A stretch of DNA of 64,000 nucleotides from an uncultured Prevotella sp. (GTDB taxonomy: Bacteria; Bacteroidota; Bacteroidia; Bacteroidales; Bacteroidaceae), in assembly GCA_946183415.1 (NCBI GenBank), contig CAMHAM010000003.1, forward strand, positions 62,001-126,000. Direction: 5' to 3'. Under the pieces are notes generated by a model. That model had not been told where the DNA came from. It saw only the letters and a list, made by a program, of their open reading frames with translations, and searched no databases. The position numbers and the translations under genes were made by a program. Shown piece after piece: positions 44,964-53,496 of this stretch (position 1 is the stretch's first letter; each line of letters opens with the position of its first letter).

Positions 44964-46996
44964 TGCCAGCGGCTTTCGCCCAGTCGTGGACTGCCGACAA
45001 CGGAAATGGAACATATACTAATCCGCTATTCTACGACGAGTTTTCCGACCCGGATATCCTCCGCGTTGGCGATGACTACTATCTTGCAGGTACTACGATG
45101 CACACCGTGCCTGGTCTGGTCATCCTGCACTCAAAGGATCTCGTGAACTGGGAGAACATCTCGTACTGTTTCGACCGTTTCGATTTTGACGACGATGCTT
45201 TTTCCCTGAAAAACCACAAGGAGATATACGGTCAGGGGGTTTGGGCACCTGCCATCCGCTATGCTAACGGGCAGTTCTATGTGTTTACCAACATCAATGG
45301 CAAAGGTTTGCAGTGCTATACTTCCAAGGACATTCGCGGACCTTGGAAGCACCACAATATGCAGGGCCGTATCTACGATCTCTCTGTGCTCTTCGATGAC
45401 GATGGGAAGATTTATGCCATTCACGGCTATGGAGAAGTGAAATGTACGGAGCTGAAAGCCGATATGAGCGGTCCCATCGAAGAAACAGAACGCACCATCA
45501 TTCCAGAGGGCAATGCAGTTGGCGAGGGGCACCACATGTATAAGATCAATGGCATGTACTACCTTATATCTACTGACTACAAACCTAATGGTCGCACACT
45601 TTGCAGTCGATCAAAGAGCATTTGGGGACCCTATGAAACGATTACCATCACAGCCGATGAGACCTTCGGCTATCATGCTGCCTCGCTGACCCAGGTGCCT
45701 CACGACGAGCAATACCGCATAGGTCGTGATGGGACGAAGTTCGGTATTCCCGAGGTCGACAAGGATGCTACAGCCTGTACGAATATTCATCAGGGCGGTA
45801 TCGTTGAGGACCAGAGTGGACAGTGGTGGGCATTGCTGATGATGGATTTCCACAGCATAGGCCGCACGGTGACATTGGCACCAATTACGTGGAAAGACGG
45901 CTGGCCTATGCTCGGTCTGGAAGGTAACTTGGGACGTGCTCCTCGCACATGGTTCAAGCCTGCCGTTAATAGTACGGTGGTGAATCCTCATGCTCCTTAC
46001 GAGCGTAATGAAGATTTTAACGGCAAGGCCCTTGGGCGTGTCTGGCAGTGGAACCATAACCCTGATGACAGCAAGTGGAGCCTGAAGAATGGCCGCTTGC
46101 GCCTGCAGGCGATGCCTGCCGAACAGCTGATGTGGGCCCGTAATACCCTGACGCAGCGTGTCATCGGCCCTTCAAGTATCGCAACTGTCGAGCTCTATGC
46201 CAAGGGCATGAAGGATGGCGACGTGGCAGGCTTGGGCAATATTAATGTTCCCTGCTCGTGGATAGGTGTCGTAAAGGAAGGCAAGACGTTGACGCTGAGG
46301 TGCTTTGAGCAGGCAGTGAATGATACCACCGACTGTCCTGTGGCAGTTGAAAAGCTGTGGCTGCGTATGGTGGGCGACTACGACAACGATTGCGCCCATT
46401 ACGAATATTCCCTTGACGGCAGGCAGTATCGTCAAGTGGGGCGCGAAATGCCGCTCAGTTATCAGCTGATCTCATTCCAGGGGTCGCGCCATGCACTCTT
46501 CGCCTTTAACTATAAGGGTAAGCAAGGCGGCTGCGCAGAGTTTGACAACTTCACCGTAGAGGAACCCCAGGCAGACCGCAGTGGCAATATACCCTATGGT
46601 AAGACGTTCCGCATTGTCAACCTCGCCACTGGTAAGCCGATGTTAGCACTGTCCCATGGCCTGGTTTATGACACAGATGCTGACGATCATAGCATACAGA
46701 CGCGTTTCCGACTCGTAGACAAGGGGCGGGGACAAGTCATCCTTCAGTGTGAAGACGGACGATATGTTTTCTGTTCCGGCTATGGCTTGGCTGGCGATGT
46801 ACGCCTGACTGCCGACGAGTCGAAGGCCGAGGTATTCCTGTGGCAGGATTATCTGAATCATGAGTTTATGCTTATGTCAATGCGCACACACCGATACATA
46901 GGAAAAAGCCCGACAACAGGCAGTCCTTATTCGATGGATTTTACGGGGGCAGACCCTGCGCGTCGTAACGGAGCCGTATTTCGCTGGGAAGAATAA
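44873..46996 (+). CDS. GH43 family arabinofuranosidase/xylosidase-type enzyme, multidomain
   Basis: 707 aa with a signal peptide ending AAFAQ. Residues about 40-370 are the GH43 propeller (FSDPDILRVGDDYYLAGTTMH with the base Asp, IYDLSVLFDDDGKIY with the second Asp, EGHHMYKINGMYYL with the acid Glu). Residues about 385-570 are a concanavalin-like C2 domain as in beta-xylosidase/arabinofuranosidase subfamily 12-type proteins. The last 130 residues form a beta-trefoil-like domain (FRIVNLATGKPMLALS, GQVILQCEDGRYVFCSGYG, HRYIGKSP). It likely removes arabinofuranosyl side groups. It starts 36 bp after the previous GH43 gene. Confidence 0.85.
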   Translation: MSCKVSKNRFRVSFKINMIAIISLFAFHFSLPAAFAQSWTADNGNGTYTNPLFYDEFSDPDILRVGDDYYLAGTTMHTVPGLVILHSKDLVNWENISYCFDRFDFDDDAFSLKNHKEIYGQGVWAPAIRYANGQFYVFTNINGKGLQCYTSKDIRGPWKHHNMQGRIYDLSVLFDDDGKIYAIHGYGEVKCTELKADMSGPIEETERTIIPEGNAVGEGHHMYKINGMYYLISTDYKPNGRTLCSRSKSIWGPYETITITADETFGYHAASLTQVPHDEQYRIGRDGTKFGIPEVDKDATACTNIHQGGIVEDQSGQWWALLMMDFHSIGRTVTLAPITWKDGWPMLGLEGNLGRAPRTWFKPAVNSTVVNPHAPYERNEDFNGKALGRVWQWNHNPDDSKWSLKNGRLRLQAMPAEQLMWARNTLTQRVIGPSSIATVELYAKGMKDGDVAGLGNINVPCSWIGVVKEGKTLTLRCFEQAVNDTTDCPVAVEKLWLRMVGDYDNDCAHYEYSLDGRQYRQVGREMPLSYQLISFQGSRHALFAFNYKGKQGGCAEFDNFTVEEPQADRSGNIPYGKTFRIVNLATGKPMLALSHGLVYDTDADDHSIQTRFRLVDKGRGQVILQCEDGRYVFCSGYGLAGDVRLTADESKAEVFLWQDYLNHEFMLMSMRTHRYIGKSPTTGSPYSMDFTGADPARRNGAVFRWEE

Positions 46997-47006
46997 AGCC
47001 AAAGAA

Positions 47007-47038
47007 TTTGCATAATTGAAAAAGAATTTGTATTTTTG
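47007..47038 (+). promoter_or_regulatory. Separate promoter for the third GH43 gene
   Basis: TTTG (47007-47010), 20-bp spacer, TATTTTTG (47031-47038), 21 bp before the ATG at 47060. Confidence 0.72.
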
Positions 47039-47059
47039 CGGAGTCAATAAAACTATTGG

Positions 47060-48823
47060 ATGATGAAAAAATACCTATTTTGCCTATTTTCGGCCCTATT
47101 TGCGGTCTCTGCTACCGCCTATGAACTGAAGCGTGTTAGTGTGCATGACCCCAGTATCGTCTGGGATCCAAGTTCCTCGACGTATTACATCTTTGGCTCG
47201 CATCGTGCAGCTGCCAAGACGACTGACCTGATGAGCTGGACGGCCTTTACGGCTCCTTGGAAGACTGCTACAAGCGATAATGCGGCTAATAGTGCAGCCT
47301 TTGAAACGCCAGCGGTAAAAAAGGTGAAGAAAGGTGGCGTCGACGTTGACCTCCCGGCTTTCAGTGCCACCAAGTGGTCTGCCAAGGGGGGGAGTGGCTA
47401 CAGCGTTGACGGTAATATGTGGGCACCAGATGTTATTTACAATAAGGCCATGAAGAAGTGGTGTATGTATCTCAGCATCAATGGCAGTGGATGGTATTCC
47501 AGCATTATACTTCTCACTGCCGATGACATCGAAGGCCCTTACCTTTATCAGGCTCCTGTCATTATCAGTGGCTTTAAGAACGGCACAGAATACAAGGAGA
47601 CAGACCTTGAGCTGGTGCTTGGCTCACAGAGTTCCTTACCGGAGCGTTATGCAATAGGTGGCAAGTGGGGAGATCGTTATCCCAATAATATCGATGCCTG
47701 CGTGTTTTACGACGAGGAGGGCAAGCTATGGATGTCATACGGTTCTTGGAGCGGTGGTATCTGGATGATCGAACTCGATGAGAACACTGGTCTTCGCGAT
47801 TACGATGTCACATACGAGCTTACGGGTTCTGGAAATGGCATCACTGTCGATCCCTACTTCGGCAAGAAAATAGCAGGCGGCTATTATGTCTCAGGTGAGG
47901 CTTCTTATATCGAGTACATAGGAGGTTATTATTTCCTTTTCGTCACCTATGGCGGGTTGGCTGCCGGAGGTGATGCCAAGGATTATAACAATGGCGGCTA
48001 TCAGATGCGTGTGTTCCGTTCCGAGAAGCCTGACGGCCCCTATCAAGACGTACGGGGGACTAATGCCGTATTCCCCAACTTCAGGGTAGACTTCGGGCCC
48101 GATGCCAACGATAGTCGCGGTGTGAACATCTTTGGAGCCTATGGCGACTGGGGTAATCAGGCCAAGGGCAGGAACAGCGAGCGTTCGCAGGGACATAACT
48201 CCATCATCGCTGCCGAGGATGGACGTACCTATCTGGTTTACCATACCCGGTTCCAAAATCGCGGCGAAGAGCACGAAGTACGCGTTCACCAAGTGTTCCA
48301 GAATGAAGATGGCTGGCTGGTGGCTGCGCCGTTCGAATACACAGGCGAGACGGTGAAAAGTGCCGACATTGCAACCTCTCAGCAGGTTCCAACCGCCCAG
48401 GTAGCAGGCAGCTACAAGCTGCTCACCCATCCTTATAAGTTGGATCACAGGGTAAAAGAGCTGGCCAAGCCCGTAGATATCGAGCTGAATGCCGACGGCA
48501 CTATCACGGGTAGCACTTCAGGCACATGGGCCATTAAGGAAGGTACTTCTTATATAACCATCAATCTCGACAAGGAATATAAAGGGGTTATCGTAGAACA
48601 GACCTTGGAGCCTACTGACGATAAGACTATCGCCTTTACAGCCCTTAATGGCAATGGAGTTACCATCTGGGGTTATTGTACCAACCCTTCAACAGGCATA
48701 GAAAGCTTACGTACCTCTCCGAAGACAGCCGACGCCGTCTACGACCTTCAGGGCCGTCGTGTTTCCAACTCACTCCGTCCTGGTATCTACATCCGTAACG
48801 GAAAGAAGTTTGTCGTCAAGTGA
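47060..48823 (+). CDS. GH43 family arabinanase with C-terminal tail for export/sorting
   Basis: 587 aa with a signal peptide ending AVSATA. GH43 propeller to about residue 430: base Asp in VHDPSIVWDP, second Asp in NNIDACVFYDEEGKLWMSYGSW, acid Glu in VSGEASYIEYIGGYYFLF. It is followed by the accessory beta domain typical of extracellular endo-arabinanases (about 435-545: GSYKLLTHPYKLDH, VDIELNADGTITGSTSGTW). The last 45 residues contain VYDLQGRRVSNSLRPGIYI and end KKFVVK, a tail common on exported Prevotella proteins and similar to type IX secretion signals. Tandem ATGs at 47060 and 47063. It has its own promoter. Confidence 0.88.
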   Translation: MMKKYLFCLFSALFAVSATAYELKRVSVHDPSIVWDPSSSTYYIFGSHRAAAKTTDLMSWTAFTAPWKTATSDNAANSAAFETPAVKKVKKGGVDVDLPAFSATKWSAKGGSGYSVDGNMWAPDVIYNKAMKKWCMYLSINGSGWYSSIILLTADDIEGPYLYQAPVIISGFKNGTEYKETDLELVLGSQSSLPERYAIGGKWGDRYPNNIDACVFYDEEGKLWMSYGSWSGGIWMIELDENTGLRDYDVTYELTGSGNGITVDPYFGKKIAGGYYVSGEASYIEYIGGYYFLFVTYGGLAAGGDAKDYNNGGYQMRVFRSEKPDGPYQDVRGTNAVFPNFRVDFGPDANDSRGVNIFGAYGDWGNQAKGRNSERSQGHNSIIAAEDGRTYLVYHTRFQNRGEEHEVRVHQVFQNEDGWLVAAPFEYTGETVKSADIATSQQVPTAQVAGSYKLLTHPYKLDHRVKELAKPVDIELNADGTITGSTSGTWAIKEGTSYITINLDKEYKGVIVEQTLEPTDDKTIAFTALNGNGVTIWGYCTNPSTGIESLRTSPKTADAVYDLQGRRVSNSLRPGIYIRNGKKFVVK

Positions 48824-48903
48824 ACGCTGGGGCCAGGCCCCAAGTTGCAAAAAGATAGAGGCGCACCCATTCGGATGTTCCCAGCAAGCAATCAGCATCT
48901 ACC

Positions 48904-48969
48904 CATACTCTAAGCATACTCATGAGTAAGCCTAGAAGCAGCCTAGAGTATGGCTAGAGTATGGGGCTG
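48904..48969. repeat. Array D: six 11-bp units in inverted halves
   Basis: Steps of 11 bp: CATACTCTAAG, CATACTCATGA, GTAAGCCTAGA, AGCAGCCTAGA, GTATGGCTAGA, GTATGGGGCTG. The first two are approximate reverse complements of the last ones. Confidence 0.75.
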
Positions 48970-48982
48970 GCCCGGGATTTAA

Positions 48983-49048
48983 TTCCACAACTTTTTACTA
49001 TTAATTCCAGAACTTTCTACTATTAATTCTAAAAAGTTCTACTATTAA
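48983..49048. repeat. Array E: three 22-bp tandem units
   Basis: Units start TTCCACAAC (48983), TTCCAGAAC (49005) and TTCTAAAAA (49027), each ending CTACTATTAA or TTACTATTAA, with an exact 22-bp period. The gap 48824-49381 holds no gene; besides arrays D and E it has a hairpin (49072), a REP copy (49215) and a -7 box (49341). Confidence 0.85.
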
Positions 49049-49071
49049 TACAATTTTCTGAAATAAAGAAA

Positions 49072-49104
49072 AGCCTCACTGCCCGTCGTTTGGGCAGTGA
49101 GGCT
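49072..49104. terminator. Strong hairpin, bidirectional terminator-like
   Basis: AGCCTCACTGCCC (49072-49084), 7-nt loop, GGGCAGTGAGGCT (49092-49104). On the minus strand it is followed by TTTTCTTTATTT; on the plus strand the T-tract is weak. It ends the arabinan locus. Confidence 0.65.
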
Positions 49105-49214
49105 GTAAAGTTTCATCTTGGTAACAGGGTCCCGACCGGATAACAAAAGAACCATCTCGCTGTTAGCTCGGAACCCGCAGGCCCCGGGTCAGGCGCCAGC
49201 AAGCAACAGAAATC

Positions 49215-49238
49215 GATCAAAGACCTGTCCCCATGATT
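49215..49238 (-). repeat. REP-type hairpin, copy 3 (left edge of GC-rich segment)
   Basis: GATCA...TGATT stem around AAGACCTGTCCCC, the reverse complement of the core in the copy at 52886. The stem sequence differs from the 5433/5831 pair, but the GGGGACAGG core is the same. Confidence 0.65.
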
Positions 49239-49340
49239 TAGTCCAAAAACCGGTCAGAAGCACACCATGAAATAAGACTGTCAACTAAGGAAAATCTGAA
49301 AATAATTGGTGAATTCTTAGGTAGAAAGAAAAAGAATGTC

Positions 49341-49348
49341 TACCTTTG
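49341..49348 (+). promoter_or_regulatory. -7 box before the GC-rich operon
   Basis: TACCTTTG, about 33 bp before the first ATG; no clear -33 box. Confidence 0.5.
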
Positions 49349-49381
49349 CGGATGATTTTAAAATAGAACCACATTGAGCAG

Positions 49382-49747
49382 ATGCCCACCATCGAGGCTC
49401 GCCGCCAGGCCATGTCGCAGGTGGCGGTCGTCTCCCGGCAGTATGGCTCTACGACGCTTAGCAATGTGGGGCGGGCCAACATGGGTGGTGCTGAACGGTA
49501 CGTGCGCGAACTGCGCACCGAGAGTTGCACGCCCTATCTCATCGCGCTACAGGTGGCAGCCGTCAGCGGGAAGTTCTGCCTCACCTTCATGCAGCAGTTT
49601 TCCACCGATGCCTATCTCGATGCCTTCCTCGGCGAACTGCGGGAGCAGGGCATCACCTGGGAGATAACCGGGCGGCACCCGATGGAGATAGCGTCGATAG
49701 CCGAGGTACGCAGGTGTCTCACCTGCGAGGCCCTGAAACAAGTGTAA
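49382..49747 (+). pseudogene. C-terminal fragment of a condensation-type acyltransferase paralogue
   Basis: 121 codons. The segment YGSTTLSNVGRANMGGAERYV to FSTDAYLDAFLGELREQGI aligns with the C-terminal part of the full protein that follows (YGISYAGHLDFSEHQGGDA to FESDRLATVIHQELAAL). The N-terminal half with the HxxxD active site is missing, and the sequence upstream of the ATG switches abruptly to AT-rich non-coding DNA, so the 5' part was lost. It may be translated as a short protein. It lies 21 bp before the intact paralogue. Confidence 0.6.
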
Positions 49748-49768
49748 TAACATGAAATAATAGAAGAT

Positions 49769-51076
49769 ATGAAGGAATTGTATTTTTTTGATGAGACATT
49801 CTACTGGGGCCGCTCCGGCAGGTGGGCCACGGTGGCAGAGGCCGAATGCGAGCTGACGCAGAGCGTGCGGCCCGATGAACTGCGGGCGGCGGTGGTGAGC
49901 GCCCTGAGGGTACACCGCAATTTCAGGGCACGCCCCGTCATCGTGGGGCGGCGATTCCTCGTGGAGGACTCCGAGGCGGAGCAGGTCATGGTGGTAAGTG
50001 AAGCCGACGGACTGCCGCGGAACGTTGGCACCAAGGAGACCGGGGGCCTGATGCTCTATGTCAGTTACGGCGAGCGGCGCTTCACGCTCCATGTGTTCCA
50101 CGGACTTGGCGACATGCGGTCTATGAGTGCCTTCCTCCATACCGTGCTGAAGTTCTATTGCCACGTGGATGATGACAGCCTGCCTGCTGCCGACAGCATC
50201 GACACCTTCCCCTGCCACGAGCACATCCTCGGGGGAGGCGCACCGGGAGAGCCTGAGGGTAAGTTCATCCCCCAGGAGCACGACATCTTCCATCTGCCCG
50301 AAAGGCTGTTCAGCACGAGGACCACGCGGCAGCACATCATCGACATCGACGTGCCGCTGGCACCGCTGCTGGCCTTCGCCCGCGAGAGCGGCAGTTCGGT
50401 GGTGCCGGCCATGAATGCCGTCATAGGGCGGGCCATCCGCCAGCGCTACGACGTGGGACAGAAAGAGATAGTATGCTACACGCCCAAGGACCTGCGCCCG
50501 GTGTTCCACTTCGAGACTGGCGGCAATGGCGCCATTCCCTTCTCGCTCCCCTATACGGCAGAGACCGACCGCCTGTCGGCAGGCGAGAGGGCCAGGCGGC
50601 TGCGCGAGGAGATGATGGTGCAGACCCGTCCGGAGAACCTCTACTCGACGGTGGCCCAGCTGCGGGCAGACTTCGACCAGATATTCGCCGCGCCGATGCC
50701 CGTCGGGAAGGTGTCGCCTATGGTCGTCAAGAGCGGCAGGCAGAAAGACTCCGCCTTCTGCACCTACGGTATATCCTACGCAGGACATCTCGACTTCTCT
50801 GAACATCAGGGTGGCGATGCCATCGCTTCGCAGGTGCAGGCCGTGGGCTTCAGTGCCGGCTCCTATTCCTATCCGCTGTGGATCATAGCCTGCGAGTACA
50901 AGGGCATCCTCCGCATGAGGCTCGTGCAGTCGTTTGAGAGCGACCGCCTGGCCACCGTCATCCACCAGGAACTCGCCGCCCTCTTCCCCGGCACGGCCTA
51001 CACCGACCGCGGACATCACGACTTCGACTCGTTCCCCCTGGGCAGCATTCCCCGCAAAAGCAATACACAAGTATAA
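49769..51076 (+). CDS. Condensation-domain/alcohol-acetyltransferase-like protein
   Basis: 435 aa. The start (LYFFDETFYWGRSGRWATVAEAECELTQSVRPDELRAAVVSALRVHRNFR) resembles the donor side of condensation/WES-type acyltransferases, and H111-G-L-G-D115 is the HxxxD catalytic motif (the usual HHxxxDG is reduced). The second lobe starts near DIDVPLAPLLAFARESG. Acyl donor and acceptor are unknown. Codon use is far more GC-rich than the flanking genes. It heads an apparent operon with a C26 peptidase and TraX. Cytoplasmic, no signal peptide. Confidence 0.7.
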   Translation: MKELYFFDETFYWGRSGRWATVAEAECELTQSVRPDELRAAVVSALRVHRNFRARPVIVGRRFLVEDSEAEQVMVVSEADGLPRNVGTKETGGLMLYVSYGERRFTLHVFHGLGDMRSMSAFLHTVLKFYCHVDDDSLPAADSIDTFPCHEHILGGGAPGEPEGKFIPQEHDIFHLPERLFSTRTTRQHIIDIDVPLAPLLAFARESGSSVVPAMNAVIGRAIRQRYDVGQKEIVCYTPKDLRPVFHFETGGNGAIPFSLPYTAETDRLSAGERARRLREEMMVQTRPENLYSTVAQLRADFDQIFAAPMPVGKVSPMVVKSGRQKDSAFCTYGISYAGHLDFSEHQGGDAIASQVQAVGFSAGSYSYPLWIIACEYKGILRMRLVQSFESDRLATVIHQELAALFPGTAYTDRGHHDFDSFPLGSIPRKSNTQV

Positions 51077-51097
51077 CCATTCAAACAAAAAACATAC

Positions 51098-52120
51098 ATG
51101 AAAAAGATGATGCATTGGGTGCTCGCCGCCATCTTCTGTATCCACTGCATAACTATATCCGCCGCATACAGCAACAACGACAACCCGTCGGACAGCAGCA
51201 AGAAGGAGTTGCGTATTGCCATAGCCTGGCGGGCCGACACCGACAACGAGTTCTGCACAAACATTGTCGAGGCTTTCCGTGAGGCGGGAGTCGAGGTAAC
51301 AGTGCTGCCACAGGTGAAGGCCGGGTATCTGGACTACGACGGCAGTGTCCTATCAACGGCGTGCACCGACGCTGAGGGTATCGGCTATCTGAACAATGCC
51401 AGCGGGACGCTGGTACGCTCGCAACTTTATGACGGCTCGAATGCAGCCGATGTGCTGAAAGACGTAGACGGCGTAGTGTTTACCGGTGGCGAGGACATCT
51501 CCCCCACACTGCTGACAGAACCGCAGGACTGGCATCACATCGAGGCCGAGATAGACTACAACGCCGCGCGCGACGTGTCGGACTTCCTGACCATGGCCTA
51601 CTGCCTCGACCACGACATCCCCCTCATCGGATTCTGCCGTGGAGCGCAGCTGCTAGGCGTGGTGTCGGGAGCCACCATCATTCAGGACATACCCACGTGG
51701 TTCGCCGCACAGAGTCTGCCCTATCACTATGAGCACCGCCGCGAGAAAGCCGAAGGAGAAACCTACCGCGACTACACGCCGCACAATGTCACGCTGACCG
51801 ACGGCTCGCTGCTGGCCCGCTACTTTGGCACGACGACGCTCACCGGCTGCGCCTCGTGGCACCACCAGGCCCTGCTCGGCACCGATGGAACGCCCCTGCG
51901 CGTCACCGCGACGACCACCGTGTCGGGCATTGACATGATAGAGGGCATTGAGCGCACCGACAAGGCGTGTGCCATCGGCATACAGTTCCATCCCGAGGCT
52001 GCCATCGTGAAGCACATCGGCAAGGGCCTGAACAACGCCAATGCTTCGCTGTTCATGACCTACGACGCAGCCATGCCTATCTTCCGTGCCTTCATCGGCG
52101 AGTGCGCGGCTAACAAATAA
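51098..52120 (+). CDS. Exported gamma-glutamyl hydrolase/GABA-type class I glutamine amidotransferase (peptidase C26)
   Basis: 340 aa with a signal peptide ending ISAA, unusual for the mostly cytoplasmic PuuD-like family. The triad is complete: Cys in GFCRGAQLLG, and His and Glu in GIQFHPEAAIV. Family segments GVVFTGGEDISPTL and ASWHHQALLG are present. It likely hydrolyses gamma-glutamyl bonds outside the cytoplasm; the real substrate is unknown. It starts 21 bp after the acyltransferase gene and precedes traX by 23 bp. Confidence 0.85.
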   Translation: MKKMMHWVLAAIFCIHCITISAAYSNNDNPSDSSKKELRIAIAWRADTDNEFCTNIVEAFREAGVEVTVLPQVKAGYLDYDGSVLSTACTDAEGIGYLNNASGTLVRSQLYDGSNAADVLKDVDGVVFTGGEDISPTLLTEPQDWHHIEAEIDYNAARDVSDFLTMAYCLDHDIPLIGFCRGAQLLGVVSGATIIQDIPTWFAAQSLPYHYEHRREKAEGETYRDYTPHNVTLTDGSLLARYFGTTTLTGCASWHHQALLGTDGTPLRVTATTTVSGIDMIEGIERTDKACAIGIQFHPEAAIVKHIGKGLNNANASLFMTYDAAMPIFRAFIGECAANK

Positions 52121-52143
52121 TCGAAAAAAGGAGACAGAGACAA

Positions 52144-52869
52144 ATGAGATTTAAAGAACTGAGCGGCAACGCGCTGAAGGTCATCGCCATCGTCGCCATG
52201 ACAATCGACCATCTGGCATGGGTGGGCATCGAGACCTACGAGCAGGCGGAGACGCCGTTGCAAATATTCCTGCACTGTATCGGACGGCTGACGGCACCGA
52301 TGATGATATTCTTCGTGGCCGAGGGCTATCACCACACGCACGACTTCCGCTGCTATCTGCGCCGTCTGCTCATGCTGGCCGTAGTGAGCCACTTTGCCTT
52401 CTGCTATTTCAATATGTCGGGCTTCAACCCGCTCAGCAACCTGCTCTTCAATGCCACGAGCATCGCCTGGCCGCTGCTCTGGGGGCTGATACTGCTGAAA
52501 GTATGGGACATGGAGCGACTTGCCCGATGGCAGAAGGTCGGTGTTACGTTGGTGGCCTGCCTGCTCACCTGCACCTCCGACTGGAGTTGTGCCGCCCCGC
52601 TGGCCATACTCATGATTGGCCGGAACCGGGACAGCTTCTACAAGCAGATGCTCTGGATGATGGCCATTATCTCGCTCTACGCCGTCGCCTTCTTCATCTT
52701 CCACAGCCCCACCTACGGAATGGTTCACCTGGCCTGCTGGCTGGCAGTGCCGCTGCTGGCGATGTACAACGGGCAGCGAGGACGGTTGAAGTGGCTCGGC
52801 AAGTTCTTTTATTATTACTATCCCGCCCACATGGCGCTCATCGGCCTCCTTGCCAGATGGCTTCAATAA
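52144..52869 (+). CDS. TraX family membrane protein
   Basis: 241 aa with about seven to eight membrane helices. The N-terminus (LSGNALKVIAIVAMTIDHLAWVG) and GRLTAPMMIFFVAEGYHHTHDF are the TraX family signature. TraX of plasmid F acetylates pilin; chromosomal homologues are of unknown function but are acyltransferase-like. No conjugation genes are nearby, so a pilin role is unlikely. Last gene of the GC-rich operon, 16 bp before a REP hairpin that can act as terminator. Confidence 0.85.
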   Translation: MRFKELSGNALKVIAIVAMTIDHLAWVGIETYEQAETPLQIFLHCIGRLTAPMMIFFVAEGYHHTHDFRCYLRRLLMLAVVSHFAFCYFNMSGFNPLSNLLFNATSIAWPLLWGLILLKVWDMERLARWQKVGVTLVACLLTCTSDWSCAAPLAILMIGRNRDSFYKQMLWMMAIISLYAVAFFIFHSPTYGMVHLACWLAVPLLAMYNGQRGRLKWLGKFFYYYYPAHMALIGLLARWLQ

Positions 52870-52885
52870 AAATAACAACGTGCCA

Positions 52886-52915
52886 GATCAGGGGGACAGG
52901 TCTTTGATCTTTTTT
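52886..52915 (+). repeat. REP-type hairpin, copy 4 (right edge of GC-rich segment), with T-tract
   Basis: GATCA (52886-52890) pairs with TGATC (52905-52909) around GGGGGACAGGTCTT, followed by TTTTTT. It mirrors the copy at 49215-49238 and may serve as the terminator of the operon. Confidence 0.65.
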
Positions 52916-53140
52916 ATGAAAGGGATAAGGGAATCGGGAGTCAGAGCGACTTCCGATTTTTCGTCTGGCTGAGGCGAATCACAGATAAATAACAACGTGC
53001 CTGCCACCCTGTTAACCCCAAAATTCATCTGCCGTCAACAATGTCAATGTTCTTTTGTCTATCATCGCTATCTATGTTTTATGGGGGCAAAGATACGAAA
53101 ATATTTCCTAGAATGCGATATTTTACGATTTTCGGGTCAA

Positions 53141-53189
53141 CTCTATGGTACCTCTATGGTAGGTCTATGGTACCTCTTTGTTAGGTCTT
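53141..53189. repeat. Array F: 11-bp units of CTCTATGGTAC type
   Basis: CTCTATGGTAC, CTCTATGGTAG, GTCTATGGTAC, CTCTTTGTTAG in exact 11-bp steps, ending GTCTTGAAAG. The end is the same as the right end of the array at 6091-6188. The stretch 52916-53140 contains nothing I can name. Confidence 0.8.
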
Positions 53190-53270
53190 GAAAGCACGAA
53201 AAACGCCTGAGAGCCCTTTATACAAAGGCAATTCGTCGAAACTAACGGTAGGTCTGGCCAAAAGTGGCAC

Positions 53271-53391
53271 TTATTCCTCAATAAGGAACGCTTATCGGCT
53301 GATACTGGTTCCTTATCAGGGAAGGAAAATATTCCCACACTGGGACTAAAGTGTTCCCACCTTGGGACCAAAGCAGTCCCACGGTGGGAAC
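53271..53391. repeat. Phased palindrome array G (about 6 units, 21-22-bp period)
   Basis: Units at 53271 (TTATTCCTCAATAA), 53292 (TTATCGGCTGATA) and 53313 are spaced 21 bp. Palindromes ATTCCCACACTGGGAC (53331), GTTCCCACCTTGGGAC (53353) and GTCCCACGGTGGGAAC (53376) follow at 22-23 bp. The last three match array A at 5867. Confidence 0.8.
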
Positions 53392-53496
53392 GTATGCCTT
53401 TCTGCCAGGGGCGCAAAGGGGAAAAGGGGCTTACCTCACGGCAAGCCCCCTTACTAAAACTAAACAAATACTTTATGAATTTTATACCTGTGATTA

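Noticed and set aside
49105..49214. GC-rich, possibly structured stretch considered as a tRNA or small RNA gene
   Set aside because: I could not fold a cloverleaf or find a T-loop motif, and no promoter precedes it.
49547..51145. Long open frame (532 codons) antisense to the acyltransferase gene
   Set aside because: Typical shadow frame in GC-rich coding DNA; the plus strand has the HxxxD motif and matches its paralogue fragment.
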